This document shows positions 18,324 through 29,818 of a DNA stretch of 64,000 bases, one piece after another. Both the position numbers and the translations under genes were made by a program. The notes under the pieces are model-generated. The model was not told the DNA's origin. It did no database searches and saw only the letters and a list, made by a program, of their open reading frames with translations. This DNA comes from [Pseudomonas] carboxydohydrogena (GTDB lineage: Bacteria > Pseudomonadota > Alphaproteobacteria > Rhizobiales > Xanthobacteraceae): contig NZ_CP113162.1 of NCBI RefSeq assembly GCF_029030725.1, positions 990,501 to 1,054,500 on the forward strand, written 5' to 3'. Every line of letters starts with the position of its first letter. The stretch's first letter is position 1.

Positions 18324-19756
18324 CCGGACAGCTCTGGACGATTGCCGCGATGGCGGAGGCGATGAAGGCGGAGCGTAGCGGCCCGCTGCCGGAAGGCGTG
18401 ACCGGCATCTCTATCGACAGCCGCACCATCGCGCCGGGCGAGGCGTATTTCGCGATTCTGGGCGACGTGCATGACGGCCACGCCTTTGTCGAGGCGGCGC
18501 TGAAGAACGGTGGCGGCGTTGCCGTGGTCGGGCAATCGCATCGCGACAAATTCGCGGATGGTCTGCCGCTGCTGGTAGTGCCGGACGTGCTGGCGGGCCT
18601 TGCCGATCTGGCGAAGGCGTCGCGTGCGCGCTCGCATGCGAAGATCGTCGCCGTCACCGGTTCGGTCGGCAAGACCTCGACCAAGGAGGCGCTGCGCACG
18701 GTGTTGCAGACGCAGGGCGAAACTCACACCTCGGCTGCGTCCTTCAACAATCACTGGGGCGTGCCGCTGTCGCTGGCGCGTTGTCCGTCGAGCGCGCAGT
18801 TCGCGGTCTTCGAGATCGGCATGAACCATGCGGGCGAAATCGAGCCGCTGGTGAAACTGGTGCGCCCGCATCTGGCGATCATCACCACGGTGGAGCCGGT
18901 GCATCTCGAATTCTTTTCCGGCATCGAGGCGATTGCCGATGCCAAGGCGGAAATCTTCACCGGACTTGAGCCGGATGGTGTCGCCATTCTCAATATCGAC
19001 AATCCGCAGTTTGCGCGCCTGCGGGACAAGGCGAAGGCCGGTGGCGTCTCCCGTATCGTGACGTTCGGGGAGAATGCGAAAGCAGATGCGCGCCTGCTTG
19101 ACGTTGCGCTTCATGGCGAGTGTTCCGCCGTCCATGCCGATCTGCTCGATCATGATGTGACGTATAAGGTCGGCGTGCCGGGCCGGCACATGGCGATGAA
19201 TTCGCTCGCGGTGCTCGCGGCGGCCACACTGGCTGGGGCCGATCTCGCGCTGTCGGCGCTCGCGCTGTCGGAATTCCGGCCCGCCGCGGGACGGGGCGTC
19301 CGCCAGACGCTCGAACTTCCGGGCGGGGCGGTGACGCTGATCGACGAAAGCTACAATGCCAATCCGGCTTCGATGACGGCGGCCATGAGCGTGCTGGGTC
19401 AGACCGGGATCGGCCCGCGAGGCCGCCGGATCGCGGTGCTGGGCGACATGCTGGAGTTGGGTCCGAAGGGTGCGGAATTGCACGCGGGCCTCGCCGCGCC
19501 CGTCGCGGCCAACAAGGTAGATTTGGTCTATTGTTGCGGGCCTTTGATGCATGCCTTGTGGGATTCTCTTCCCTCGGCGAAAAAGGGGGGCTATGCCGAA
19601 GACTCGGCGAAGCTCGAATCGCAGCTCGTCGCGGGAATTCGCGCGGGCGACGCGATCATGGTCAAGGGATCGCTCGGCTCGCGCATGAAACTGATTGTGA
19701 CCGCGCTCGAGAAGAATTTTCCGAGCGGCGTGGATGCTGACGATCTTACAGTATAG
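18320..19756 (+). CDS. murF: UDP-MurNAc-tripeptide:D-Ala-D-Ala ligase MurF
   Basis: This 478-residue ligase adds D-Ala-D-Ala made by Ddl to the UDP-MurNAc-tripeptide. The N-terminal region (GVTGISIDSRTIAPGEAYFAILGD), the P-loop VTGSVGKTSTKEAL (about 112-125), FNNHWGVPLSLAR, FEIGMNHAGEI and DESYNANPASM in the C domain are MurF hallmarks. It lies directly after murE and 9 bases before mraY, as in most dcw clusters. Confidence 0.96.
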   Translation: MTGQLWTIAAMAEAMKAERSGPLPEGVTGISIDSRTIAPGEAYFAILGDVHDGHAFVEAALKNGGGVAVVGQSHRDKFADGLPLLVVPDVLAGLADLAKASRARSHAKIVAVTGSVGKTSTKEALRTVLQTQGETHTSAASFNNHWGVPLSLARCPSSAQFAVFEIGMNHAGEIEPLVKLVRPHLAIITTVEPVHLEFFSGIEAIADAKAEIFTGLEPDGVAILNIDNPQFARLRDKAKAGGVSRIVTFGENAKADARLLDVALHGECSAVHADLLDHDVTYKVGVPGRHMAMNSLAVLAAATLAGADLALSALALSEFRPAAGRGVRQTLELPGGAVTLIDESYNANPASMTAAMSVLGQTGIGPRGRRIAVLGDMLELGPKGAELHAGLAAPVAANKVDLVYCCGPLMHALWDSLPSAKKGGYAEDSAKLESQLVAGIRAGDAIMVKGSLGSRMKLIVTALEKNFPSGVDADDLTV

Positions 19757-19765
19757 GCGGCTTGC

Positions 19766-20851
19766 ATGTTTTATTGGTTGACCGATCTCGCGGGTACGAT
19801 TCCGGGCATCAATGTCTTTCGCTACATCACCTTCCGCACCGGCGGCGCGATGGTGACCGGCGCGTTGTTCGTATTCATGTTCGGACCCTGGATCATCGAT
19901 CATCTGCGCCTCGCACAGGGCAAGGGCCAGCCGATCCGTGTCGATGGCCCCCCGACGCACCTCGTCACCAAGAAGGGCACGCCGACCATGGGCGGGCTGA
20001 TGATCCTCTCCGGTCTTGTCGTCGCGACATTGCTGTGGGCAAACCTGCGCAACCCCTATGTGTGGGTGGTGCTGATGGTCACGCTAGGCTTCGGCTTCGT
20101 GGGCTTTTATGACGACTATCTGAAAGTCACCAAGCAGACCCATGCCGGGTTTTCCGGCCGCTTGCGGCTTGCGGTGGAAGGGCTGATCGCGCTGCTCGCC
20201 TGCGCGGCGATTGTCTGGTCGGCGCGCGATTCTGCCGTGACCCAGCTCGGCATTCCCTTCGTCAAGGACTTCGCTATCAACCTCGGCTGGTTCTATGTGA
20301 TCTTCGGCGGCTTCATCATCGTCGGCGCGGGCAACGCCGTGAACCTCACCGATGGCCTCGATGGTCTCGCCATTGTGCCGGTGATGATCGCGGCGGCGAG
20401 CTTCGGCATGATCTCCTATCTCGTCGGCAACGCGGTGTTCTCCGAATATCTGCAAATTCGCTACGTCGCGGGCACCGGCGAACTCGCGGTGCTGTGCGGC
20501 GCGGTGCTCGGTGCCGGTCTCGGCTTCCTCTGGTTCAACGCGCCGCCGGCCTCGATCTTCATGGGCGACACCGGTTCGCTTGCGCTCGGCGGCATGATCG
20601 GCAGCATCGCGGTCGCGGTGAAGCATGAGATCGTGCTCGCGGTGATCGGCGGGCTGTTCGTGTTCGAGGCGCTGTCGGTGATCGTGCAGGTGGCGTCCTT
20701 CAAGCTGACCGGCAAGCGTATCTTCCGCATGGCTCCGATCCATCATCATTACGAGCAGAAGGGCTGGACCGAGCCGCAGATCGTGATCCGGTTCTGGATC
20801 ATTGCGGTGATGCTGGCGCTGGCCGGCCTGTCCACGCTGAAGCTGCGGTGA
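19766..20851 (+). CDS. mraY: Phospho-MurNAc-pentapeptide transferase MraY
   Basis: This 361-residue polytopic membrane enzyme transfers phospho-MurNAc-pentapeptide to undecaprenyl phosphate, forming lipid I. About ten membrane spans are visible. Diagnostic segments are [13 protein letters not shown], the catalytic Asp pair in [25 protein letters not shown], and the C-terminal [23 protein letters not shown]. The length is typical. It ends five bases before murD. Confidence 0.97.
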   Translation: MFYWLTDLAGTIPGINVFRYITFRTGGAMVTGALFVFMFGPWIIDHLRLAQGKGQPIRVDGPPTHLVTKKGTPTMGGLMILSGLVVATLLWANLRNPYVWVVLMVTLGFGFVGFYDDYLKVTKQTHAGFSGRLRLAVEGLIALLACAAIVWSARDSAVTQLGIPFVKDFAINLGWFYVIFGGFIIVGAGNAVNLTDGLDGLAIVPVMIAAASFGMISYLVGNAVFSEYLQIRYVAGTGELAVLCGAVLGAGLGFLWFNAPPASIFMGDTGSLALGGMIGSIAVAVKHEIVLAVIGGLFVFEALSVIVQVASFKLTGKRIFRMAPIHHHYEQKGWTEPQIVIRFWIIAVMLALAGLSTLKLR

Positions 20852-20855
20852 ACTC

Positions 20856-22253
<1,398 letters not shown>

Positions 22254-22330
22254 AAGTTTTCACATCTCGTTAACCCTCCCGAAACCATGATCGGCGACCA
22301 ATGGCGGATAACCGCCCGGGGACTGCCGCC

Positions 22331-23482
22331 ATGATGTCACGCGAACAACGCACGCCGCTGAGCGAGTGGTGGTGGACCGTCGACAAGCTGTTGCTGGCGG
22401 CGATCATGGCGTTGATCCTGGCGGGCGTGATCCTGTCGCTGGCGGCGAGCCCGCCGGTCGCGACCCGCATCGGCCTCGATGCGTTTCATTTCTTCAATCG
22501 TCATGTCCTGTTTCTGGTGCCCTCGATTGTCGTGATGATCGGGACATCGTTCCTGTCGCCGAAGCATGTCCGCCGCAGCGCCCTGATCGTGCTGGCGATC
22601 AGCATGGTGCTGATCGTGGCGACGCTGCTGTTCGGCCCGGAGGTGAAGGGGGCACGGCGCTGGATCACCATCATCGGCGTCAACATTCAGGCATCCGAAG
22701 CAGCCAAGCCCGCGTTCGTCGTGGTGGTGTCGTGGCTGTTCGCGGAATCGACGCGGCGGCCGGAAATGCCGGCGACCTCGATGGCGCTGGTTCTGCTCGG
22801 CATGCTGGTGACGCTGCTGGTGCTTGAGCCGGATTTCGGCCAGACCATGCTGGTGCTGATCGTCTGGGGTTCGCTGTTCTTCATCGCGGGCATGCGGATG
22901 GTCTGGGTACTTGGTCTTGTCGGCATATCGTCGGTCGGTTTGTTCACGGCCTATCTCACGGTGCCGCATGTCGCCGCGCGCATTCAGCGATTCATGAACC
23001 CGGCATCCGGCGACACTTTCCAGGTCGATCTTGCCGCGGATTCCTTCATGCAGGGCGGCTGGTTCGGGCAGGGGCCGGGCGAGGGCACCGTGAAGCGTCT
23101 CTTGCCTGACAGCCATACCGACTTCGTGTTCGCGGTCGGTGCGGAAGAATTCGGCATCGTGCTGTGCCTCGCGCTGCTGGCATTGTTCGCCTTCATCGTG
23201 CTGCGTTCGCTGTCGCGCGCCTATGCAAGCGAGGATCTGTTCACGCGCTTTGCGGCCTCGGGTCTCGCCATCATGTTCGGCACGCAGGCCTGCATCAACA
23301 TGGCTGTGAACCTGCATCTGATGCCCGCCAAGGGCATGACGCTGCCCTTTATCTCCTACGGCGGTTCGTCGATGGTGTCGCTGGCCTACGGCATCGGCAT
23401 GCTGCTGGCGCTGACGCGGCAGCGGCCGAGCGTCGAGATGGATTCGCTGGGTGCGGCCAATGCGGTGCGCGCCTACGCCTGA
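22331..23482 (+). CDS. ftsW: SEDS glycosyltransferase FtsW
   Basis: This protein of about 383 residues has around ten membrane helices. It belongs to the SEDS family that polymerises lipid II at the septum with FtsI. Signatures are KGARRWI, EPDFGQTMLVLIVWG, a long periplasmic loop with QGGWFGQGPGEG, DSHTDFVFAVGAEEFG and LPFISYGGSSM. ATG 22301 is a possible earlier start adding ten residues; 22331 is chosen because the sequence SREQRTPLSEWWWTVDKLL looks like the usual start of rhizobial FtsW. The choice is uncertain. Confidence 0.95.
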   Translation: MMSREQRTPLSEWWWTVDKLLLAAIMALILAGVILSLAASPPVATRIGLDAFHFFNRHVLFLVPSIVVMIGTSFLSPKHVRRSALIVLAISMVLIVATLLFGPEVKGARRWITIIGVNIQASEAAKPAFVVVVSWLFAESTRRPEMPATSMALVLLGMLVTLLVLEPDFGQTMLVLIVWGSLFFIAGMRMVWVLGLVGISSVGLFTAYLTVPHVAARIQRFMNPASGDTFQVDLAADSFMQGGWFGQGPGEGTVKRLLPDSHTDFVFAVGAEEFGIVLCLALLALFAFIVLRSLSRAYASEDLFTRFAASGLAIMFGTQACINMAVNLHLMPAKGMTLPFISYGGSSMVSLAYGIGMLLALTRQRPSVEMDSLGAANAVRAYA

Positions 23483-23507
23483 GCGCACGATATGATATGA
23501 TGGCGTG

Positions 23508-24608
23508 ATGACGGACGCTCCCCTGATATTGTTGGCGGCTGGCGGTACCGGCGGGCATCTGTTTCCCGCCGAGGCGCTGGGTGCCGTGCTGATGAAGCGC
23601 GGCTATCGCGTGCGGCTCGTCACCGACGACCGCGCCGTGCGCTACAGCGGCCTGTTTTCCAGCGATATGATCGACGTGGTGCCGAGCGAAACCCTGCGCG
23701 GGCGCAATCCGCTGTCGCTCGCGCGCACGATGGCGATGCTGTCGGCGGGTGCGGCGAAAGCCGGGCTGTTGATCCGCAGACTGAAGCCCGCCGCCGTGGT
23801 GGGCTTCGGCGGTTATCCGACGCTGCCGCCCTTGATGGCGGCGAAGCTGCTCGGCGTGCCGTCCCTCATTCACGATTCCAACGCGGTGCTCGGCCGCGCC
23901 AACCGGCTGTTGTCGTCGCGTGTCAATGCGATTGCGACCTCGCTGCCCGGCGTGCTGGATCGCGATCCCGCGCTCGCCTCCAAGGCGACGACAACCGGCA
24001 CGCCGATGCGCTCGAACATCCTCGCGGCTGCTGCCGTTCCGTTCAAGGCGCCGGAGACGGCGGGGCCGTTTCGCCTGCTCGTCGTCGGTGGCAGCCAGGG
24101 TGCGCGCGTGATGTCGGACATCGTGCCGGCCGCCATCGAACAACTGGAGCCCGCGCTGTGGAACAGGCTGTCGCTGATCCAGCAGGTACGCGATGAAGAC
24201 ATGGCGCGTGTCCGCGCTGTCTATGAGCGCCTGAAGATTCAAACCGAACTGGCCCCGTTTTTCAGCGACCTTCCGGCGCGGCTGGCCGCAAGTCACCTCG
24301 TGGTGTCGCGCTCGGGTGCGGGCACGGTGGCCGAACTCGCCGCGATCGGGCGGCCCTCGATATTGGTACCTCTGCCGGGTGCCATCGATCAGGATCAGTT
24401 CGCCAATGCGGGCGTGCTGGTGGATGCGGGCGGCGCGATCCGGATTCCGCAATCCGAATTCACGCCGCATCGGCTGGCGTCGGAGATTTCCGCGCTTGCG
24501 GCCGAGCCGCAGCGGTTGGCCGAGATGGCCGCGAATGCCCGCAGGGCGGGGCGGCTCGATGCCGCCGACGCCTTGGCCGATCTGGTCGTGAAAGTCGCCG
24601 GAATCTAG
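23508..24608 (+). CDS. murG: UDP-GlcNAc:lipid I GlcNAc-transferase MurG
   Basis: This GT28 enzyme of 366 residues adds GlcNAc to lipid I on the inner face of the membrane, making lipid II. The N-terminal G-loop AAGGTGGHLFPAEAL, GFGGYPTLPPLMAA, HDSNAVLGRANR, VVGGSQGARVMSD and the UDP-GlcNAc site VVSRSGAGTVAELAAIGRPSILVPLPGAIDQDQFANA are diagnostic. A GTG three bases earlier (23505) is an alternative start. Confidence 0.96.
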   Translation: MTDAPLILLAAGGTGGHLFPAEALGAVLMKRGYRVRLVTDDRAVRYSGLFSSDMIDVVPSETLRGRNPLSLARTMAMLSAGAAKAGLLIRRLKPAAVVGFGGYPTLPPLMAAKLLGVPSLIHDSNAVLGRANRLLSSRVNAIATSLPGVLDRDPALASKATTTGTPMRSNILAAAAVPFKAPETAGPFRLLVVGGSQGARVMSDIVPAAIEQLEPALWNRLSLIQQVRDEDMARVRAVYERLKIQTELAPFFSDLPARLAASHLVVSRSGAGTVAELAAIGRPSILVPLPGAIDQDQFANAGVLVDAGGAIRIPQSEFTPHRLASEISALAAEPQRLAEMAANARRAGRLDAADALADLVVKVAGI

Positions 24609-24684
24609 CGTCTTGAGACTGATTTAGCCCTTGTCAGGGACCGCCGAAGCGAGGCATCCAAGAGGGTATGACAAGGATATTTGC

Positions 24685-26091
24685 ATGAGACTGCCGCGCG
24701 AAATCGGACCCATTCACTTCGTCGGTATCGGCGGTATCGGCATGAGCGGCATCGCCGAGGTGCTGTGCAATCTCGGTTACACCGTGCAGGGCTCCGACGC
24801 CGCCGAGAACGCCAACGTCGTGCGCCTGCGCGACAAGGGCATCAAGGTTTCGGTCGGCCACAAGGCGGAGAACGTCAACGGCGCGGACGTGCTGGTCGTC
24901 TCCACCGCGATCAAGCGTGACAATCCGGAGCTGATGGCAGCGCGCGCGCAGCGCATTCCCGTGGTGCGCCGCGCGGAAATGTTGGCCGAACTGATGCGGC
25001 TGAAAAGCTGCATCGCCATTGCCGGAACCCATGGCAAGACCACCACGACCTCGATGGTTGCGACGCTGCTGGATGCGGGCAATCTCGATCCAACCGTCAT
25101 CAATGGCGGCATCATCAATGCCTACGGCACCAATGCGCGGCTCGGCGAAGGCGAGTGGATGGTGGTCGAAGCCGACGAGAGCGACGGCACGTTCCTGAAA
25201 CTGCCGGTCGATGTCGCCATCGTCACCAATGTCGACCCCGAGCATCTCGATCATTTCAAGACGTTCGAGGCGGTGCAGGAAGCGTTCCGGCATTTCGTGG
25301 AAGGCGTGCCGTTTTACGGTTTCGCGGTGATGTGCATCGATCATCCCGTGGTGCAGGCGCTGGTCGGCCGCATCGAGGATCGCCGCATCATCACCTATGG
25401 CGAGAATCCGCAGGCCGATGCGCGGCTCGCCGATCTGCAACCGTTCACGGGCGGCTCGAAGTTCAAGGTCGAGATCCGCCATCGCAAGACGGAAGCGGCG
25501 CATGTCATTTCCGATCTGGTGCTGCCGATGCCGGGGCGTCACAACGCGCTCAATGCGACGGCGGCGATCGCGGTCGCGCACGAGGTCGGCATGTCGGATG
25601 AGGCCATCCGCAAGGCGCTGGCGGGCTTTGGCGGCGTCAAGCGGCGCTTCACGCGCACCGGCGAATGGAACGGCGTCACCGTCATCGACGATTACGGCCA
25701 TCATCCGGTGGAAATCGCGGCGGTACTGAAGGCCGCGCGCGATTCCACCAGGGGCCGGGTGATCGCCGTGGTGCAGCCGCATCGCTTCACGCGGCTGCAA
25801 TCGCTGTTCGAGGAATTCTGCACCTGCTTCAACGATGCGGACATGGTGATCGTCGCCGATGTCTATCCGGCGGGCGAAGCGCCGATCCCCGGCATCGATC
25901 GGGATTCCTTCGTGCTCGGCCTGCGCGCGCACGGCCATCGCGAGGTGATTCCGCTGGAGGGCGCATCGCAACTGGCCTCCATCGTCCGCCGCATCGCGCA
26001 GCCGGGCGATTTCGTCGTCTGTCTCGGTGCGGGCAGCATCACGCAATGGGCTTATGCGTTGCCGGACGAATTGAAGGCGCTGGACAAGTGA
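24685..26091 (+). CDS. murC: UDP-MurNAc:L-alanine ligase MurC
   Basis: This 468-residue ligase attaches the first amino acid of the stem peptide. The N domain begins [18 protein letters not shown], the P-loop is [13 protein letters not shown] (about 113-125), then [24 protein letters not shown] and [10 protein letters not shown] follow. ATG 24685 has an AAGGAT ribosome-binding site and gives the standard MurC start; an upstream in-frame ATG at 24631 gives an unconserved leader. It overlaps murB by four bases. Confidence 0.96.
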   Translation: MRLPREIGPIHFVGIGGIGMSGIAEVLCNLGYTVQGSDAAENANVVRLRDKGIKVSVGHKAENVNGADVLVVSTAIKRDNPELMAARAQRIPVVRRAEMLAELMRLKSCIAIAGTHGKTTTTSMVATLLDAGNLDPTVINGGIINAYGTNARLGEGEWMVVEADESDGTFLKLPVDVAIVTNVDPEHLDHFKTFEAVQEAFRHFVEGVPFYGFAVMCIDHPVVQALVGRIEDRRIITYGENPQADARLADLQPFTGGSKFKVEIRHRKTEAAHVISDLVLPMPGRHNALNATAAIAVAHEVGMSDEAIRKALAGFGGVKRRFTRTGEWNGVTVIDDYGHHPVEIAAVLKAARDSTRGRVIAVVQPHRFTRLQSLFEEFCTCFNDADMVIVADVYPAGEAPIPGIDRDSFVLGLRAHGHREVIPLEGASQLASIVRRIAQPGDFVVCLGAGSITQWAYALPDELKALDK

Positions 26092-27005
26092 GCTTTCCCG
26101 ATATCAGCGCCGATCTGAAAGCTGCGATGCCGCAATTGCGCGGACGGGTGCTTGCGAATGAACTGCTGGGGCCGCTGACATGGTTTCGCGTCGGCGGACC
26201 GGCGCAGATTCTGTTCACGCCCGCTGACGAGGACGACCTCGCTTATTTTCTCTCGAAGCTGCCGAAGGAGACCCCGGTCTACGTCATCGGTGTCGGCTCG
26301 AACCTGATCGTGCGCGATGGCGGCGTCGAGGGTGTCGTCATCCGTCTGTCGCCGCGCGGTTTCGGTGCGGTCGTGGCGGAAGGCGATACGGTGCGCGCGG
26401 GCACCGCAGCGCTCGACAAGCGTGTGGCGGAAGCGGCCGCAGTGGCCAACATCGGCGGGCTTGAGTTCTATTTCGGCATTCCGGGGTCAATCGGCGGCGC
26501 GCTACGCATGAACGCTGGCGCGAACGGCGGTGAGACGAAGGATGTGCTTGTCGAGGCGCACGGAGTCACGCGCAGTGGCGAGAAGGTGACGTTCAGCAAC
26601 GCGGAGATGAAATTCGTCTATCGCAGCCATGGCGTCGATCCGTCGGTCATTTTTACCTCGGCGTTGTATCGCGGCATCGTGACGGAGCCCGAGAAAATCC
26701 GGGCGCGGATGAACGAGGTGCAGCAGCATCGCGAAACTGCGCAGCCGATCCGCGAAAAAACAGGCGGCTCCACTTTCAAGAACCCGCCGGGTCACAGTTC
26801 ATGGAAATTGATCGACGCGGCGGGCATGCGCGGTTTCCGCGTCGGCGGCGCGCAGGTCTCGGAGATGCACTGCAATTTCCTCATCAATACCGGCGATGCG
26901 ACGGCGCATGACATCGAGACGCTGGGCGAGACGGTGCGCGAGCGCGTCAAAGCGCAGTCCGGCATCGATCTGCATTGGGAAATCAAACGGATCGGCGTTC
27001 CGTAG
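26088..27005 (+). CDS. murB: UDP-N-acetylenolpyruvoylglucosamine reductase MurB
   Basis: This FAD-dependent reductase of 305 residues converts UDP-GlcNAc-enolpyruvate to UDP-MurNAc. [17 protein letters not shown] and [20 protein letters not shown] form the FAD-binding region, [22 protein letters not shown] follows, and GGSTFKNP contains the active-site segment; the product looks like type II MurB. The start is GTG 26088 overlapping the murC stop (GTGA). The open frame further upstream runs inside murC. Confidence 0.95.
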   Translation: MSFPDISADLKAAMPQLRGRVLANELLGPLTWFRVGGPAQILFTPADEDDLAYFLSKLPKETPVYVIGVGSNLIVRDGGVEGVVIRLSPRGFGAVVAEGDTVRAGTAALDKRVAEAAAVANIGGLEFYFGIPGSIGGALRMNAGANGGETKDVLVEAHGVTRSGEKVTFSNAEMKFVYRSHGVDPSVIFTSALYRGIVTEPEKIRARMNEVQQHRETAQPIREKTGGSTFKNPPGHSSWKLIDAAGMRGFRVGGAQVSEMHCNFLINTGDATAHDIETLGETVRERVKAQSGIDLHWEIKRIGVP

Positions 27006-27013
27006 TTTTTTTC

Positions 27014-27787
27014 TCATCCGTTCAGTGCGCGGATCGCCTCGATCGGCGCGGGCGAGAGACGGAATGCGCCGTAGAACGGGTATTCCTGAAACGCCACGAG
27101 GCTGAGCGTGATGACGGCAGCGCTCGCGAACACGATGAGGGCGGCCGTCATGGCGCGCGGCCGGTCGAGATGAACCAGCGCGATCGAGATTTCCGTAATC
27201 AGGCCGAGTGCGATGACAACGATCCATTTCAGATCGTTGGTGTGGTCGGAGGCGATCGCGAGGCGTTCGGTGCGCGCATTGCCCGCGTGCACCGCCGCGT
27301 TCAGAAGCGCGGCATGAACCGCGTTGCCTGACGATTTCGCGATGCTCGGATCGCTGATCTTGCGCAGCAATTCGTCATAGGCAGCCGAGGTGCGCGATGA
27401 GCCGTGGCCTTCCTCCATCGCGGGCCATTCGTCGGTGGTCACGGATGTGGCATAGGCTTTCAACGCCTCGCGGATGGCCGCCATGTCGGCGAGTGCAGCG
27501 ACGCTCAACGTATGGACATTGCGCAGCTCGCCTGCCTCGGCCTGCACGGCCCGGTAAGCCTGCCGGCTGCGGTCGGTGATGTCGTTGGCGAGGAAACCTG
27601 CGAGCAGGGCGAACAGGATCGCGGAGGCGTTGAAGAACGGAGCCACGATGCCGTTCAGCGATTGCATCGGGCGGCGGAACGGCGGGCAGAAAAACAGGAT
27701 GCGCAGCACGATGACCATGCCGAAATACAGCGCGGTCAGCGTCAGGAAAATGCCTATCGGCGGCAGTTCGAGCCAGGCTCTGATCAT
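27014..27787 (-). CDS. DUF4239 (bestrophin-like) membrane protein
   Basis: This 257-residue protein has two N-terminal hydrophobic segments (IGIFLTLTALYFGMVIVLRILFF and IVAPFFNASAILFALLAGFLAND), a soluble helical middle and two C-terminal spans (WIVVIALGLITEISIALVHL, AALIVFASAAVITLSLVAFQ). The layout and the AGFLANDI motif match DUF4239, a bestrophin-like family of uncharacterised membrane proteins. It lies antisense between murB and ddl, splitting an otherwise same-strand dcw cluster. No division role is implied by its sequence. Confidence 0.75.
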   Translation of the reverse strand: MIRAWLELPPIGIFLTLTALYFGMVIVLRILFFCPPFRRPMQSLNGIVAPFFNASAILFALLAGFLANDITDRSRQAYRAVQAEAGELRNVHTLSVAALADMAAIREALKAYATSVTTDEWPAMEEGHGSSRTSAAYDELLRKISDPSIAKSSGNAVHAALLNAAVHAGNARTERLAIASDHTNDLKWIVVIALGLITEISIALVHLDRPRAMTAALIVFASAAVITLSLVAFQEYPFYGAFRLSPAPIEAIRALNG

Positions 27788-27950
27788 GTTGGAAGCCGGT
27801 GCCGGGGTAATTGTGAAGCGCAGGTCGCAAGATGGAATCGAATAGCTTGAATCTACATGCAGAATGCGGGCGCGCGAACCCCTCGCGTCTGTTCCCGCCC
27901 CTTGGTCGCTTCCGCAAATCAGCGTAGTGAGGGGCGATCAAGGAGTGACA

Positions 27951-28877
27951 ATGGCTGCATCCAAACACGTCGCCGTCCTGATGGGCGGATGGTCCTCGGA
28001 GCGGGAAGTCTCGTTGCGATCGGGCGCGGCTTGCGCCGCGGCGCTTGAAAGCAGGGGATACCGCGTGACGCGCGTCGACGTGCAGCGCGACATCGCCACC
28101 GTGCTTGACGCGCTGAAGCCGGATGTCGCCTTCATGGCGCTGCATGGCCGGCCCGGCGAAGACGGCAGCATTCAGGGCGTGCTGGAGACGATCGGGATTC
28201 CCTACACCCATTCCGGCGTGCTGGCGTCGTCGCTCGCCATGCAGAAGGATCTCGCCAAGACGGTGATGGCGACGGCGGGCGTGCCGGTGGCGGAAGGATT
28301 GACGTTGTCGCGGGCGGAGATCGCGAAGGCGCATCCCATGGAGCCGCCTTACGTCATCAAGCCGGTCGCGGACGGCTCCAGCGTCGGCGTGTTCATCGTC
28401 ACCGAGGACCACGCCCACCCGCCGCAGGAGCTGTTCCGGGACGACTGGACCCATGGCGAGCGCCTGCTTGTGGAAAAATACGTCGCCGGGCGTGAATTGA
28501 CCTGCGCCGTCATCAAGGGCGAGGCCAGCGAGGTCACGGAAATTGTTCCTCTGCTAAAATTCTATGATTACGAGGCAAAGTATTCAAAAGGCGCATCAAA
28601 ACACGTTCTGCCCGCACCTATTTTACCCTTTGTTTACCAGGAAGTCCGAAGGTTGACGCTGGCCGCGCATGTGTCGCTTGGCTGCCGGGGTGTGAGCCGT
28701 GCGGACTTCCGCTACGACGATCGCATCGAGGGGACGGGGGGACTCGTCTGTCTCGAGGTGAACACCCAGCCCGGCATGACCGAGACGTCACTTGTTCCAG
28801 AGCTTGCAGGATATGCGGGCGTTGCATTTGACGAGTTGGTTCAATGGATGGTGGAGGACGCCTCTCTCGATCGGTGA
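27951..28877 (+). CDS. ddl: D-alanine--D-alanine ligase Ddl
   Basis: This ATP-grasp enzyme of 308 residues joins two D-alanines for MurF. Signatures are AVLMGGWSSEREVSLRSG, FMALHGRPGEDGSIQGVLE, PYTHSGVLASSLAMQKD, PYVIKPVADGSSVGVF, and near the end FRYDD and CLEVNTQPGMTETSLVPE. ATG 27951 has a good AAGGAG site; an upstream frame extension to 27864 is not family-like. Bases 28541-28640 are only about 40 percent GC although the protein sequence there (KFYDYEAKYSKG) is conserved. It overlaps ftsQ by 34 bases. Confidence 0.95.
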   Translation: MAASKHVAVLMGGWSSEREVSLRSGAACAAALESRGYRVTRVDVQRDIATVLDALKPDVAFMALHGRPGEDGSIQGVLETIGIPYTHSGVLASSLAMQKDLAKTVMATAGVPVAEGLTLSRAEIAKAHPMEPPYVIKPVADGSSVGVFIVTEDHAHPPQELFRDDWTHGERLLVEKYVAGRELTCAVIKGEASEVTEIVPLLKFYDYEAKYSKGASKHVLPAPILPFVYQEVRRLTLAAHVSLGCRGVSRADFRYDDRIEGTGGLVCLEVNTQPGMTETSLVPELAGYAGVAFDELVQWMVEDASLDR

Positions 28878-29818
28878 GACAGACGCAAGCGCGTTCTGCC
28901 CCGGCCCGGAAGGCTGTTGTCCCGTCCCGTAACGCCACGGTGTCGACGCGCCGCTACGTGTTCGAACCGGAGCGCGAGGACAATCCCGACGGCTTTTTCG
29001 CGAAACTCGAGCAACGCCTGCCGCGCGGCCTCGGCGTTGCGGCGACCGTGCTCCTGCTGGTCGGCGCGGGCCTGTTCGGCGCCGTCAAGGGCGGCCATGC
29101 CGACAATGTCGTCACGGCGTTTCAGGATACCCGCAACGCGCTCGCCAATGCCGTCGGTTTCCGTATCACCTCAGTGGCTATTTCCGGCCGCAAGCAATTG
29201 ACCCAGGACGAGATTCTCGCGGTCGGCGGCGTCAATGGCCGCTCCTCGCTGCTGTTCCTCGATGCCGCGACGGTGCGCGACCGCCTGAAGGGCGATCCGT
29301 GGATCGCGGACGCGACCGTGCAGAAGCTCTACCCCGGTCGCCTCCAGATCGACATCACCGAGCGCAAACCCTACGCGCTGTGGCAACAGGAGGGCCGTCT
29401 CTCCGTGATCGCGGAAGATGGCACCGTGCTTGAGCCCTATGTCGCCAACCGTTTCAATCGTCTGCCGCTGGTGGTGGGCGAGGGCGCGCAGGAGCGTGCC
29501 CATGCGTTCCTCGGCCTCTTGGCGAATTACCCCAGCATTCGCAGTCAGACCCGCGCCATCATTCTCGTCGGCGACCGGCGCTGGAACCTGCGCCTGACCA
29601 ACGGTATGGACGTGCGGCTGCCGGAGACCGGCACCGAGGCGGCGCTCGCCACGCTGGTCAAGCTCGACAGCGACGAGCAACTGCTCTCCCGCGACATCAC
29701 CTCCATCGACCTGCGCCTGCCCGACCGGGTGACGGTGCGGCTGTCGGAAGATGCCGCCAAGGCCCGCGCGGACGCGATTGCCGCCAGCAAGCCGAAGCGC
29801 AAGGCAGGTGACGCATGA
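28844..29818 (+). CDS. ftsQ: Cell division protein FtsQ
   Basis: This 324-residue bitopic protein has a long Arg-rich cytoplasmic N-terminus, one membrane helix (GLGVAATVLLLVGAGLFGAV, about 64-83) and a periplasmic POTRA domain starting ITSVAISGRKQLTQDEILAVGG, followed by WIADATVQKLYPGRLQIDITERKPYALW. It links FtsL and other divisome members. The exact start inside ddl is uncertain; 28844 is the first ATG. It overlaps ftsA by four bases. Confidence 0.92.
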   Translation: MDGGGRLSRSVRQTQARSAPARKAVVPSRNATVSTRRYVFEPEREDNPDGFFAKLEQRLPRGLGVAATVLLLVGAGLFGAVKGGHADNVVTAFQDTRNALANAVGFRITSVAISGRKQLTQDEILAVGGVNGRSSLLFLDAATVRDRLKGDPWIADATVQKLYPGRLQIDITERKPYALWQQEGRLSVIAEDGTVLEPYVANRFNRLPLVVGEGAQERAHAFLGLLANYPSIRSQTRAIILVGDRRWNLRLTNGMDVRLPETGTEAALATLVKLDSDEQLLSRDITSIDLRLPDRVTVRLSEDAAKARADAIAASKPKRKAGDA

